Shown here one piece after another: positions 18,331 through 27,409 of a DNA stretch of 64,000 nucleotides (position 1 is its first letter; each line of letters starts with the position of its first letter). Source of the stretch: Ostreococcus lucimarinus CCE9901 (taxonomy: Eukaryota > Chlorophyta > Mamiellophyceae > Mamiellales > Bathycoccaceae); assembly GCF_000092065.1 (NCBI RefSeq), contig NC_009357.1, positions 186,001-250,000 of the forward strand, read 5' to 3'. Both the position numbers and the translations under genes were made by a program. The notes beneath the pieces were generated by a model that did not search any database, was not told the origin of the DNA, and saw only the letters and a program-made list of their open reading frames with translations.

Positions 18331-20124
18331 TTAAGCGATGGACGTCTGATAGGCTTCCCAACCAGCCGCGCGGTACTCCTTCGCGGCGGCGGCAGGGTCG
18401 GATGCCTTGTAAATGCCGCGACCGACGATGATAACATCGCTTCCGTTTTCCACGATAACATTATGCGGGGTGTTGTACTGCTGGCCCATGGCGTCGCCGC
18501 CCACCTGAAGTTGCACTCCCGGAGTCATGTTGATGAGACCCTTGCTCCACTCCGCCTTCCACGCCTTCGGGTTGGTGGAGATGAAACCCATGACAAAGTC
18601 GGGGTGTTGGGCAGCCATACCGATCGCGGCTTCGGTGTACTCACCCTTGGCCATCGTGCCCTTGGAGCTCATCTCCGCGAGAAGGAGCAAACCGCGACCC
18701 TTGGAAAGACCGACGGACTTCAAGCCGTCGATGATGCCGCTCCCCGGGACGATGTGCGCGTTCGTGATGTGACTCCAGTCCGCAATCTTATGCACACCGC
18801 TGCTGTACTGCCCGACCACGGTGTTACCGATGTCGGCAAACTTGCGATCTTCGAAAATCATAAAGTTGTGCTTTTCCGCAATGGCCATCAGTTGGGCGCC
18901 GAAGGACTCGGTGAAGTCAGGGTAGAGGTCGCAGTGCGTCTTGAGCATGCAGATTTCCGGACCGAGAATTTCAGCCATCTCCAAAAGTTCCTTCGCCGTG
19001 TCCACGTCGGCGGCGACGCACAAGTTGGTCTTCTTCGTCTCCATCAACTTGAACAACTGCTTGGCGCACGCGTTATCGGTGAGCTCAGAGCGAGCCGTGT
19101 AAGACATTCGCGTCGGTTTCTTGACTTCGGCGCCGGCGACGGGCATGGTTTGATTCGCCGCGATGAAATCCTTTACGTTCTGCACGAGTTCGGAGCTGCG
19201 AAAGAAATTAAAACAAAACAGTCAGTCATCCGTCGCGACGAGAAATCACCCGCCGGCGCGGCGGCACTCGCGTGTCGGTGCATATCCACCTCGACGACTC
19301 ATAGAAGAGAACCGTCGAGGGAAAGGGTTACGGAGCTACCGGAATTCAATATTGCGTGCATGAAAATTCGAAAACGCGTGTGATTTCGCGCAGACGAGAA
19401 GACTGAAGCACGCCCGCGCTAGCGAACGTTTCGACGCGCTCGCGCACCTCATTTTACCGGCCGCTTCCAACGTCTTCAAGACGCGAGATAACGGCAAGAC
19501 GGAGTGCAAGCGAAGCCCGTGCGAGGCTAAGCGCGCCTCCCCTCCCTGTTCACGATCGATCAACACCACAACGTCCTTCACCTTCAGCCCCACGCTCTCG
19601 AGCGGTTCCACCGTCTCCATCACCGACGCCCCGCTCGTGACCAAATCCTCCACGCACAGGCACGTTTGTCCCGCCTCAAACGCCCCCTCGATCTGTTTCT
19701 TCGTCCCATACGCCTTCACTTCTTTCCGTCGCATCAACATCGGGCAATCATGCGCCAACGACATGCACGTCGCGATCGGCAGCGCCGTATACGGCACCCC
19801 GCACATGTTATCAAACGTCGCCCCGTTCGCCTTCAGCGTCTCCCACATGCACTCCGCCACCGCCGTCAGCACGTCCGGGTAGCTCACGATCACGCGAAGA
19901 TCGACGTATATCGGCGACATGATCCCAGATTTCAGTTTAAACTCCCCAAACTTCACCGCTTCGATCTCGTGCAGCCGCATGACGAGCGCTGCGCATCGGT
20001 TTGAAATCGCCGTCGCCCGTCAGTCATCCCATCGTCGTCCGTCGTCCGCGTCGCTTCGTCCGCGCGTTCGGTCCACTCGCGCATCGCGCGCGACGTCGCG
20101 CGCACCGTCGATCTTGGCGTCCAT
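18331..20124 (-). CDS. UMPS: UMP synthase (orotate phosphoribosyltransferase - OMP decarboxylase fusion)
   Basis: Three exons on the minus strand: 20106-20124 (19 bases), 19448-19988 and 18331-19195. They join to 474 residues, close to plant UMP synthase. The first exon encodes only MDAKID plus one base and splices (GTGCGC...GCAG, branch TGACTGAC) to give [15 protein letters not shown], which aligns with the N-terminus of plant enzymes. The second intron (19196-19447) also has TGACTGAC before its TTTCGCAG acceptor. The OPRT half carries the PRPP loop [14 protein letters not shown]; the OMPDC half carries the catalytic [12 protein letters not shown]. It catalyses the last two steps of de novo UMP synthesis, normally in the cytosol, and no transit peptide is seen. 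Divergent from the S10 gene with 231 bases between start codons. Confidence 0.93.
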
Positions 20125-20355
20125 GGCGACCTCGTCGCGTCGTCGCGCGGCGCGATGTGGCGCGGCGTCGCGCCGTCGCCGTGTGCGCCTCCATTGATGG
20201 CGTTAAAACCACGCTTCGTACGCGCGCGTCCTCGCACGATGGATCGTTTTAAAGCCATCACGCGGCGTCGCGCGCGCGCCACAACCCTCGCGGCGCGCGA
20301 CGTCGCACGCGTCGGCACCACACGACGCACGCCCGCGCGCGCCGCGACGCGAATC

Positions 20356-21167
20356 ATGTTCGCCACGCACACGTCCCAAATTTCTGCGCTTCGCGCCGCG
20401 CCCGCGAAGACGCGCGCGACGGTGCGTCGCGAAGAACGCGCGACGACGCGAGGCGACGACGAAACCCTGAATGACGTCGCGACGCGAACGCGCTCGGAGG
20501 GGCGCGCGACGCGCGCGATGGGGCGCGAACGCGCGATGAATGACTGACGCAATTTTTATTCGATGTGGTTTTCGATCGACGCAGACGAAGGCTCGCGCGG
20601 CGACGGCGCAAGCGGTGCGTGAGACGATGCGACGTGACCCTGATTTCGCGATGGGGGCGACGACGCGCGCGAGGCCTCGCGCGTGTGAACGGCGGCGCGC
20701 GCGCGTCGCGCGCCGGTGGTGCGCGCGTGGATTTATTCTAAACCGTTCGGTTCGCGGTCTGCGCGCGAACGCGCGATGGCGCGGGCGAGGAGGCGCAGGC
20801 GATGATGGGTGGGACAAAGGATGGTGACTGACTGAGCGTTCGCGTACGACAGGCCGCGGTGCAAGCGTCCAAGATTCGCATTCGCCTTCGATCTTTCGAG
20901 ACGAACCACATGCAGAGCGCGTGTGATAAGATTCTTGAGGCGGCGAAGGCGACGGAGGCGCGCGTCTCCGGACCGGTGCCGCTCCCGACGAAGCGCCGCA
21001 TCTTTTGCGTGTTGCGCTCGCCGCACGTGAACAAGGACAGCCGGGAACACTTTGAGACGCGCACGCACCACCGATTGATTGATGTTCATCAGCCGACGGC
21101 GCAAACTATTGATGCGCTCATGGCGCTTGAGCTTCCGTCCGGGGTTGACGTGGAAATCAAGCTCTAG
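20356..21167 (+). CDS. Plastid-type 30S ribosomal protein S10 (nuclear gene, spliced)
   Basis: The conserved body is the last exon, 20853-21167: [29 protein letters not shown] and [18 protein letters not shown], clearly bacterial/plastid uS10 and not eukaryotic eS/uS10 (RPS20). That exon has no ATG at its start and follows a GACAG acceptor. My preferred upstream exons are 20356-20421 ([16 protein letters not shown]...) and a 30-base exon 20585-20614 ([10 protein letters not shown]), both phase 0, giving 136 residues with an Ala/Thr/Arg transit peptide. Introns start GTGCGT and each has TGACTGAC upstream of the acceptor. An alternative is initiation at ATG 20540 with a single intron, or omission of the 30-base exon. 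The S10 body is certain; the 5' exons are inferred. Confidence 0.75.
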
Positions 21168-21373
21168 ACGCGAGACGATTATTTCATTTTCAGGATAGGG
21201 CGAGGTGTCGCGACGCGAGGGAAGTCGTCGCGGCGGAGTGTTTAGAGGGAGTGCGGCGGCGCCGTGCTTTGTAATCCAGACTAGTCTGCATTAACAAACA
21301 ATCATAAATAAATCCCGCGCTCTCGCGACGCGGGATTCATCGCTAAATTAGCTAGAGCGCGACGGATTCGCGA

Positions 21374-22420
21374 TCAAAAGTCGTCGTCGTCGAATTCGCC
21401 GCTCGTCACCATGTCGTGGTCGCCGTCCATTTGCGCGTCGTGATGATCGCGCTCGGCGCCCTCGTAGGGCGTTTTCGCCTCCTCCACGATGGCGAGGATC
21501 TCTTCTATGGACATCGTGCTCGTCGGGCTGGCGTTCGTGGGATTCGCCGCGATAGCGTCGTCGACGAGTTCGATCGGCAAATCGATGAGAAACCAAGGAT
21601 GGGCTTTGATTCCAGCGATGTCGATGCGCTTCGCGGCGTCCACGACAAAAATACGCTGAATCAAGTCCAAACACCCCGCGCTGAGCTCGACTCCGGGAGG
21701 AATGGCGTAATCGCAGCTCCGAATCTTTAAAATCGTGCTTCGGAAATCTCGCGGTTTGCGTCGATCCTCAAACGGGTACTTACCGCACAGCATCACGAAC
21801 AGCGTCACCCCGCACGACCAAACGTCCGCAGTCTTACCATCGTACGGTTTCCGTTCCAACACTTCCGGGGCGATGTACGCCGGCGTCCCCACCGTGCTCT
21901 TCGGATCGCTATCGATGAACGCGTTCTTCGAGTATCCGAAATCGCAAATTTTCAACCGCGGCACCGCGTCGCCGTCCAGCAGCGTGTTCTCCAATTTCAA
22001 GTCCCTGTGCGCCACGCCCTTGGCGTGACAGTGCGCCACCCCCGAAATCAACTGCTGAAAGAAGTACCTCGCCTCCGCCTCGCAAAATTTCCCCTTTTTC
22101 AAAATCCTATCGAACAGCTCCCCCCCGCTCGCGTACTCCATCGCGATGGCCAGATGCGTCTTCGTCAGCACCACCTCGATGAATCGCACCACGTTCCCGT
22201 GCGTCAGCAGCCTGTGGTTCACCAGCTCCCGCTTCACGTTCTCGTCGATCCTCGCCCCTCGCTCGATGTACTTTATCGCCACCAGCTCGTTCGTCCGCTT
22301 GCTTCGCATCAGTTTCGCCGTGCCAAAGTTTCCGCATCCGAGCACGCGCGCGCGCGACGACGGTCCATCGGGCGGCGCGTACAGATCGCTCAGCTCTCGC
22401 GCGAGCGCGCGGTGCGCCAT
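21374..22420 (-). CDS. SnRK2-type Ser/Thr protein kinase
   Basis: 348 residues. The Gly-rich loop [10 protein letters not shown], catalytic [14 protein letters not shown], and activation loop [14 protein letters not shown] followed by [19 protein letters not shown] are the signature of plant SnRK2 (osmotic-stress/ABA kinases). After the kinase domain a SnRK2-box-like helix follows ([12 protein letters not shown]), and the C-terminus is acidic (GEFDDDDF) like the domain that in land plants binds phosphatases and ABA signalling partners. In algae without ABA receptors the role is likely osmotic or nutrient stress signalling in cytosol and nucleus. Start [12 protein letters not shown] at 22420; upstream in-frame sequence is Arg-rich. 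Divergent from the KH gene. Confidence 0.92.
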   Translation of the reverse strand: MAHRALARELSDLYAPPDGPSSRARVLGCGNFGTAKLMRSKRTNELVAIKYIERGARIDENVKRELVNHRLLTHGNVVRFIEVVLTKTHLAIAMEYASGGELFDRILKKGKFCEAEARYFFQQLISGVAHCHAKGVAHRDLKLENTLLDGDAVPRLKICDFGYSKNAFIDSDPKSTVGTPAYIAPEVLERKPYDGKTADVWSCGVTLFVMLCGKYPFEDRRKPRDFRSTILKIRSCDYAIPPGVELSAGCLDLIQRIFVVDAAKRIDIAGIKAHPWFLIDLPIELVDDAIAANPTNASPTSTMSIEEILAIVEEAKTPYEGAERDHHDAQMDGDHDMVTSGEFDDDDF

Positions 22421-22912
22421 CGCGCGATCCGCGCGCGCCGTCCTCTGTCGCCGCGCCGCCGCGCGCGCCACCGCGCGCCGCGCGCGCGCGCCCGTAACAA
22501 AACACACGGACCGCGAACCGCCGCGCCGTACACCCGCGCCCTCGCATCGTATGCGCAAACAGTCACGCGTCGACGCGTGTGCTCGACATAAATCGTTCCC
22601 CCGTCCGCATACGCATACGGACGCGCGCGAGCGGTATCATCGGCGTCGAAGGTTCGCGCCGTCGCGCGAAGGTTCGCGCGGCGTCGGCGCCGAACGCGCG
22701 ACGCGCGCGGGTCAACGCGCCGCACACGTCGACGACACCGCGCGTCGACGCGACCGCGAGGAAGCGTCGAAGCGCGAGGAAACGCGACTCGCGAGACGCG
22801 CGCGACCGGCGAGAGACGCGCGCGACGACGCACGGCGCGAGAATCGCGGGATCTGCGGCGCGATTGGCGATCGAATCGGATCGAATCTCGAGCGACGACG
22901 CACGGCGCGACG
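22421..22912. other. Divergent intergenic region, SnRK2 / KH protein
   Basis: About 490 bases, CG-rich, no gene supported. The middle (about 22585-22645) is AT-richer, with cgtatgcgcaaacag at 22548 and a catacgcatacgg tract near 22607. No TATA-like element is obvious. It holds both promoters. Open frames crossing it are Arg-rich and lack recognisable domains. Confidence 0.4.
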
Positions 22913-24154
22913 ATGGCGGGATGCGCGAAGATGACGGTGGCGGTGCTGAAGGAGGAACTGAAGAAGCGCGGATTGGACGCGACGGGGCTGAAGGCGGCGC
23001 TCGTGGCGCGATTGGAGGAAGCGATGGCGGGCGAGGACGACGGGGCGGCGGCTGAGGCGGCGGCGCCGGAGGAGGAAGAGGCGAAGGAAGAGCCGAAGGA
23101 AGAGGCTGGGGAGGAAGAGGACGTGCGAGCGAAGGCGGAGGAAATGGCGGAGAAGGCCATGGCGGAGCACGCGGCGAGCGAGAAGAAACGCGAGCGATCT
23201 CCCGAACAAGACGACGCGCCTCCGGAGGCGAAGAGCGCGAAGTCGGACGGCGAACACGCCGCGGCGCCGAGCTCGGCGCAGGGTGGCCTGACCAAGGATG
23301 GGCAAAATCTCGCCACGTATGAGATGCCGGACGGTCAAGTGCGCAAGGACGTGCCGACGCAAGGCAACGAAGGGCGCATCATCGGTCGCGGCGGCTCAAA
23401 GATTCGTGAATTACAAGACATGTTCCGAACGCGCATCACCATGAACCGACCGGCGGGTTTGGCTGAAGTTGTCGGTATGTTGGATCACGTGAACGATTGC
23501 TGCGACGAAATCACTCGTATTGTCGAGGACGGTAACGTCCGCGAAGCTGCCGAGCGCGCGGGTCAGCCCGTCCCGGGCGGCGCCTATAGCTCGTACGGTG
23601 GCGGCGGCTTCGGCGGCGGCGGCGGCGGCTTCGGCGGCGGCGGCTTCGGCGGTGGCGGCGGCGGCGGCGGCGGCGGTCCTTTCAGCGGCCATATGGAACG
23701 CGTCCCGTGCGAAGGTCAAGAGGGGCGCATCATCGGCCGCGGCGGGGAAAATATTCGTCGCGTCGAGTCCCAAACCGGCACTCGCATCAAGATGAACCGC
23801 GTCGACAACGTCGCCGAAGTGTACGGTACCCCGGCGCAGTGCACCGAAGCCGTGCGCATGATCCAAGAGTACATTCACACCGCGCCGAACCGCGGTGGTG
23901 GTGGCTTTGGCGGCGGCGGGTTTGGTCAACAAGGCGGCTACGGCGGCGGGTACCAGCAGCAAAGCTTCGGCCAGCAAGCCGGCTACGGCGGCGGATACCA
24001 GCAGCAAGCCGGCTACGGCCAACCGGCGTACGGCGCCCCGGCGGGCGGTGCGCCGCTCCCGCACGGCTGGGAGGAAGTCAACCCGGGTAACGGTGGGCCA
24101 GTGTATTATTGGGACACGGTTTCGAACACAACGACCTACACTCGCCCGACGTGA
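22913..24154 (+). CDS. SAP-KH-KH-WW RNA-binding protein (FUBP/KSRP-like)
   Basis: 413 residues. An N-terminal SAP motif (MTVAVLKEELKKRGLDATGL, residues 7-26) is followed by an acidic Glu/Ala linker, a first KH domain with GRIIGRGGSKIRELQ (about 157-171), a Gly-rich linker (about 226-260), a second KH domain with GRIIGRGGENIRRVES, a Gly/Gln/Tyr-rich tail with QQQAGYGGGY-like repeats, and a C-terminal WW domain (LPHGWEEVNPGNGGPVYYWD). KH domains with GRGG loops bind single-stranded RNA or DNA; SAP binds DNA; WW binds Pro-rich partners. The combination resembles FUBP/KSRP-type regulators of transcription and mRNA processing. The Gly/Tyr/Gln tail is prion-like in composition, so granule association is possible (inference). 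Confidence 0.85.
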   Translation: MAGCAKMTVAVLKEELKKRGLDATGLKAALVARLEEAMAGEDDGAAAEAAAPEEEEAKEEPKEEAGEEEDVRAKAEEMAEKAMAEHAASEKKRERSPEQDDAPPEAKSAKSDGEHAAAPSSAQGGLTKDGQNLATYEMPDGQVRKDVPTQGNEGRIIGRGGSKIRELQDMFRTRITMNRPAGLAEVVGMLDHVNDCCDEITRIVEDGNVREAAERAGQPVPGGAYSSYGGGGFGGGGGGFGGGGFGGGGGGGGGGPFSGHMERVPCEGQEGRIIGRGGENIRRVESQTGTRIKMNRVDNVAEVYGTPAQCTEAVRMIQEYIHTAPNRGGGGFGGGGFGQQGGYGGGYQQQSFGQQAGYGGGYQQQAGYGQPAYGAPAGGAPLPHGWEEVNPGNGGPVYYWDTVSNTTTYTRPT

Positions 24155-24313
24155 AGCGTTTACCAGCCCAGCCAGCCAACCGGTAGTTGCGACTTAGACA
24201 CGGCGGTTTCTACACAAAGGAATCATCTTACGTTCTTCGTGCCTACACAAAACAATCTTACAGTCGTACCGAATCATCGTTGAAGCGATGTGAAGCGATC
24301 GCATTAATAAAAC

Positions 24314-25495
24314 TCAATCACTCTCGAGCACGTTCTCAAACTCTCGCGGCATCACGGTGCCGTTTCGACCCTTAAATTTCCCTAAAACTCCTCGCTTGCC
24401 GCCCGCCACGCTCTCCAACATTTCGCCGCTTCCAGTCGCGTCGACCCAAAACGCGCCCTCCACGAGTTTGTGCGGACTCCACTCGAAACCCGCGCGCTCG
24501 CCCACGGATTTCGTCGCCGTGACAAACTCTTCACGAGTCGGTCTCGGCTCACCCGTTCCTCGCTTCGTCGCGCTGAGAACGACGTTCACCGGCGACTCCA
24601 TGACGGGAAAGCTACACACCGGTCCGATCCACCGCTCGAGTCGCCGAGCAAAGTCCCGCACCGCCTCTCGGGCCGGTGACCCTCGCACACCGTTAAACAT
24701 ATTCAACACTAAGCTACCATCCGATTTGAGCGCCTCGCCGCACGTCTGAAGAAACGCGTCTTCGCTGAGATGACTCGGAATCTCGCCCGCGCCGTCGAAC
24801 GCGTCGACGAAGACGATATCCAAACCATCGCGCCGACGCAAAACGCTCGCGCAATCCCCCAACACCACTCGCATCATCGACGTTCCTTCACGGCTTCCAC
24901 TCTCGCTCTCGCGCGCGTCCACGAACCCTACTTTCAAGTGCTCCCTCGCCACGTCCGCGACCAAAGGATCGATCTCGCACACCTCGACGTCGCACGCCGC
25001 GAATTTCTTCTTCGCGAACGCCGGCGCCGCCCCCGATCCCAAGCCGACGTAAAACAGCCTTCCATTCGCGGTCACTAAATCCAGTCCCTTGCGCGCGCAC
25101 AGCCCGATCGACGCCGCCGTCATCACGCGCAGGTATTCGTACGGCAGCGCGTCGGCGTCGGCGCCCGCGTCGCCGACGTACGTCAGCCCTTGTTCCACCT
25201 CGTTGAACCGCAGCGAGCGCCAGGGTCCGAACGCCGCGACGCGCACGTTCCCGTTCATCGCGCTCGCGCGCTCGAACACCGTGCGCTCGTCGCGCGGGTC
25301 CCATTCCAAGTACGCGCGCTCCGACCTCGCAAAGTCCCCGCTCCATCGATTCAGCGCGCGTTCGGCGCGATCGAGGTCGATCCATCGCGCGCGCGCGCGC
25401 GCGGACGCGCGACGACGTCCGCACGATGGATCTCGCGCGTCGACGACGCGAACGAACGCGCGGTGCGCGCGCGGAAGCGCCGAGAGCGCGCGCAT
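24314..25495 (-). CDS. Spermidine-synthase-fold (SAM-dependent) protein
   Basis: 393 residues. The core (about 90-330) is a class I methyltransferase/spermidine synthase fold: LTYVGDAGADADALPYEYLRV, motif I as FYVGLGSGAAPAF, VEVCEIDPLVADVAREHL, and DIVFVDAFDGAGEIPSHL, which in true spermidine synthases is the DxxDP catalytic loop. Here the loop reads VDAFDG, as in the plant family of spermidine-synthase-like methyltransferases of unknown substrate. The N-terminus is Arg/Ala-rich, possibly an organelle transit peptide. I call the fold with confidence and the substrate not at all. It faces the KH gene 3' end (160 bases) and is divergent from the SmD1 fragment. Confidence 0.75.
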   Translation of the reverse strand: MRALSALPRAHRAFVRVVDARDPSCGRRRASARARARWIDLDRAERALNRWSGDFARSERAYLEWDPRDERTVFERASAMNGNVRVAAFGPWRSLRFNEVEQGLTYVGDAGADADALPYEYLRVMTAASIGLCARKGLDLVTANGRLFYVGLGSGAAPAFAKKKFAACDVEVCEIDPLVADVAREHLKVGFVDARESESGSREGTSMMRVVLGDCASVLRRRDGLDIVFVDAFDGAGEIPSHLSEDAFLQTCGEALKSDGSLVLNMFNGVRGSPAREAVRDFARRLERWIGPVCSFPVMESPVNVVLSATKRGTGEPRPTREEFVTATKSVGERAGFEWSPHKLVEGAFWVDATGSGEMLESVAGGKRGVLGKFKGRNGTVMPREFENVLESD

Positions 25496-25660
25496 GGATG
25501 TGTCGAATTAACGGCATTAATGCGCGCGGCGTTCGCGCGACGCGCGGCGCTCCGCGTCGTCGCCGCGCGCGGTCGAGGGCGCGCGAATGAGGTCGGCGCG
25601 AAAATCACGGCGATCCCTCCTGACGAGCGCGAAAATCACGGCGGCGCGCGCGATCGACAG

Positions 25661-25914
25661 GCGTGGACGTGAGCATGAACACGCACCTGAAGCAGGTGAA
25701 GCTCACGCTCAAGGGTAAAAACCCGACGGCGGTCGAACACCTGAGCGTTCGAGGGAACACGATTCGGTATTACATCCTTCCGGACTCTTTGAATCTGGAC
25801 ACTTTGTTAGTAGACGACACGCCCAAGCAAGGGAAACCGCGCGCGAAGGCGGCGGCGAGCGCCGGTCGAGGGCGCGGTCGCGGTCGAGGGCGCGGGCGCG
25901 CGCGGCCGACGTAG
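25661..25914 (+). CDS. SMD1: SmD1 snRNP core protein, 3' exon only (5' exon not found)
   Basis: Downstream of an acceptor-like CGACAG at 25655-25660, the frame reads [19 protein letters not shown], then [24 protein letters not shown] and an RG-rich tail ([15 protein letters not shown]). This is the C-terminal two thirds of SmD1, a core ring protein of spliceosomal snRNPs whose RG tail binds SMN or is arginine-methylated. The first about 31 residues of the family (beta strands 1-2, MKLVRFLMKL-type) are not encoded in the 165 bases up to the divergent gene at 25495, nor did I find them in the neighbouring gap 24155-24313. Either exon 1 is distant or lost, or this is a partial copy. A CTGAC branch-like site lies at 25619-25623. 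Confidence 0.75.
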
Positions 25915-26210
25915 TCGGTCCGCCGTCGGCGTCCGAGCGCGTAGTATATAAAAAATGTCAGCAAATAAAGCGACGACACGCGCAACTGCTCCTTTGCGCG
26001 CGTCACTTGTTAGACCCGTCCCTTACCGACGGGGTTGTTTGTAGGACGCACATTTGCTTTCAAGAATCGCACGCGAATTGGCTTCAATCTCCTTCGGCCT
26101 AGGACTTCGAGGCCTCGGACCCCATCAGGTAGAGATACGCTTAGCAGTGGAACGCTGAACGCATCAGGCGGTGAGACAGTTAATTCATTCTGAATTACTA
26201 AATTTCCGCG
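25915..26210. other. Spacer after SmD1 with TATA-like box and small hairpin
   Basis: About 300 bases, less CG-rich than the neighbourhood. It contains a TATA-like element (tatataaaaaa, 25945-25955), a 6-bp stem with 7-base loop (cccgtc at 26015-26020 and gacggg at 26028-26033), and a second weak inverted pair ggcct/aggcc around 26097-26115. No coding frame of interest. A small non-coding RNA downstream of the TATA-like box is possible, but I do not recognise a known snRNA or SRP sequence. Confidence 0.35.
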
Positions 26211-27409
26211 CTACAGTACGGACTCAAGAGACCGGTTGGGGGGCAGCAGATCAGCCATTTCGCTCTTCAAACGCTCGAGAGCGTCCGCGTACGAAATGTG
26301 CGCGTTCTCTGTCTTTTTGCTCAACAACCTCCGCCAGCGAGCAAACAATGCCTCCAACGTTCGGGCACTACGAACGTAAGGAAGCACGACTTCCCACACG
26401 TACCGCATATTTTCCGTGCCCAGCCAGGTTGTTCTGTCCACCTGGAACGCACCCGCGCCGCCGCCTTTTTCGGCGAGCGCGGCCAAGGCGAACGCGATGA
26501 CGGCGTCTTCGAGGTCCGACCACATAAGATCGCCGGACCGCGTCTCGCCGTGCTCGTCGATGAGTCGCTTCGCGTTCTCGAGGAGCGCCTTGGCCTGAGC
26601 GTCGAGCGTCGCTTTTTTGTCCCTCTCTTTGGGCTCGATGTCCTCGTACTTCGCCGTTTCGCTCTTCAAACGCTCGAGAGCGTCCGCGTACGAAATGGAA
26701 TTGTTCTCTGTCTTTTTGCTCAACACCTTCCGCCAGCGAGCACACAATGCCACCGGCATTCGGCCACTACGAACGTAAGGAAGCACGACTTCCCACACGT
26801 ACCGCATATTTTCCGTGCCCAGCCAGGTTGTTCTGTCCACCTGGAACGCACCCGCGCCGCCGCCTTTTTCGGCGAGCGCGGCCAAGGCGAACACGATGAC
26901 GGCGTCTTCGAGGTCCGACCACATAAGCTTGCCGGACCGCGTCTCGCCGTGCTCGTCGATGAGTCGCTTCGCGTTCTCGAGGAGCGCCTTGGCCTGAGCG
27001 TCGAGCGTCGCTTTTTTGTCCCTCTCTTTGGGCTCGATGTCCTCGTACTTCGCCGTTTCGCTCTTCAAACGCTCGAGAGCGTCCGCGTACGAAATGGAAT
27101 TGTTCTCTGTCTTTTTGCTCAACACCTTCCGCCAGCGAGCACACAATGCCTCCGACGTTCGGGCACTACGAACGTAAGGAAGCACGACTTCCCACACGTA
27201 CCGCATATTTTCCGTGCGCAGCGCGGTTGTTCTGTCCACCTGGAACGCACCCGCGCCGCCGCCTTTTTCGGCGAGCGCGGCCAAGGCGAACGCGATGGCG
27301 GCGTCTTCGAGGTCCGACCACATAAGATCGCCGGACCGCGTCTCGCCGTGCTCGTCGATGAGTCGCTTCGCGTTCTCGAGGAGCGCCTTGGCCTGAGCGT
27401 TTAGCGTCG
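26211..27409 (-). repeat. Three tandem 399-bp coding repeats
   Basis: Matching landmarks (tcgctcttcaaacgctcgag) recur at 26260, 26659 and 27058, an exact 399-base period, which is 133 codons. The copies differ at only scattered positions, for example aagatcgccgg versus aagcttgccgg, and the last copy is slightly more divergent toward the stop. They form the C-terminus of the OTU protein and keep the frame. Near-identity at the DNA level indicates recent duplication or gene conversion. Confidence 0.95.

Noticed and set aside
26298-27404. Plus-strand frame with repeats
   Set aside because: Mirror image of the 399-base repeats of the OTU gene, whose minus-strand frame is four times longer and has domains.
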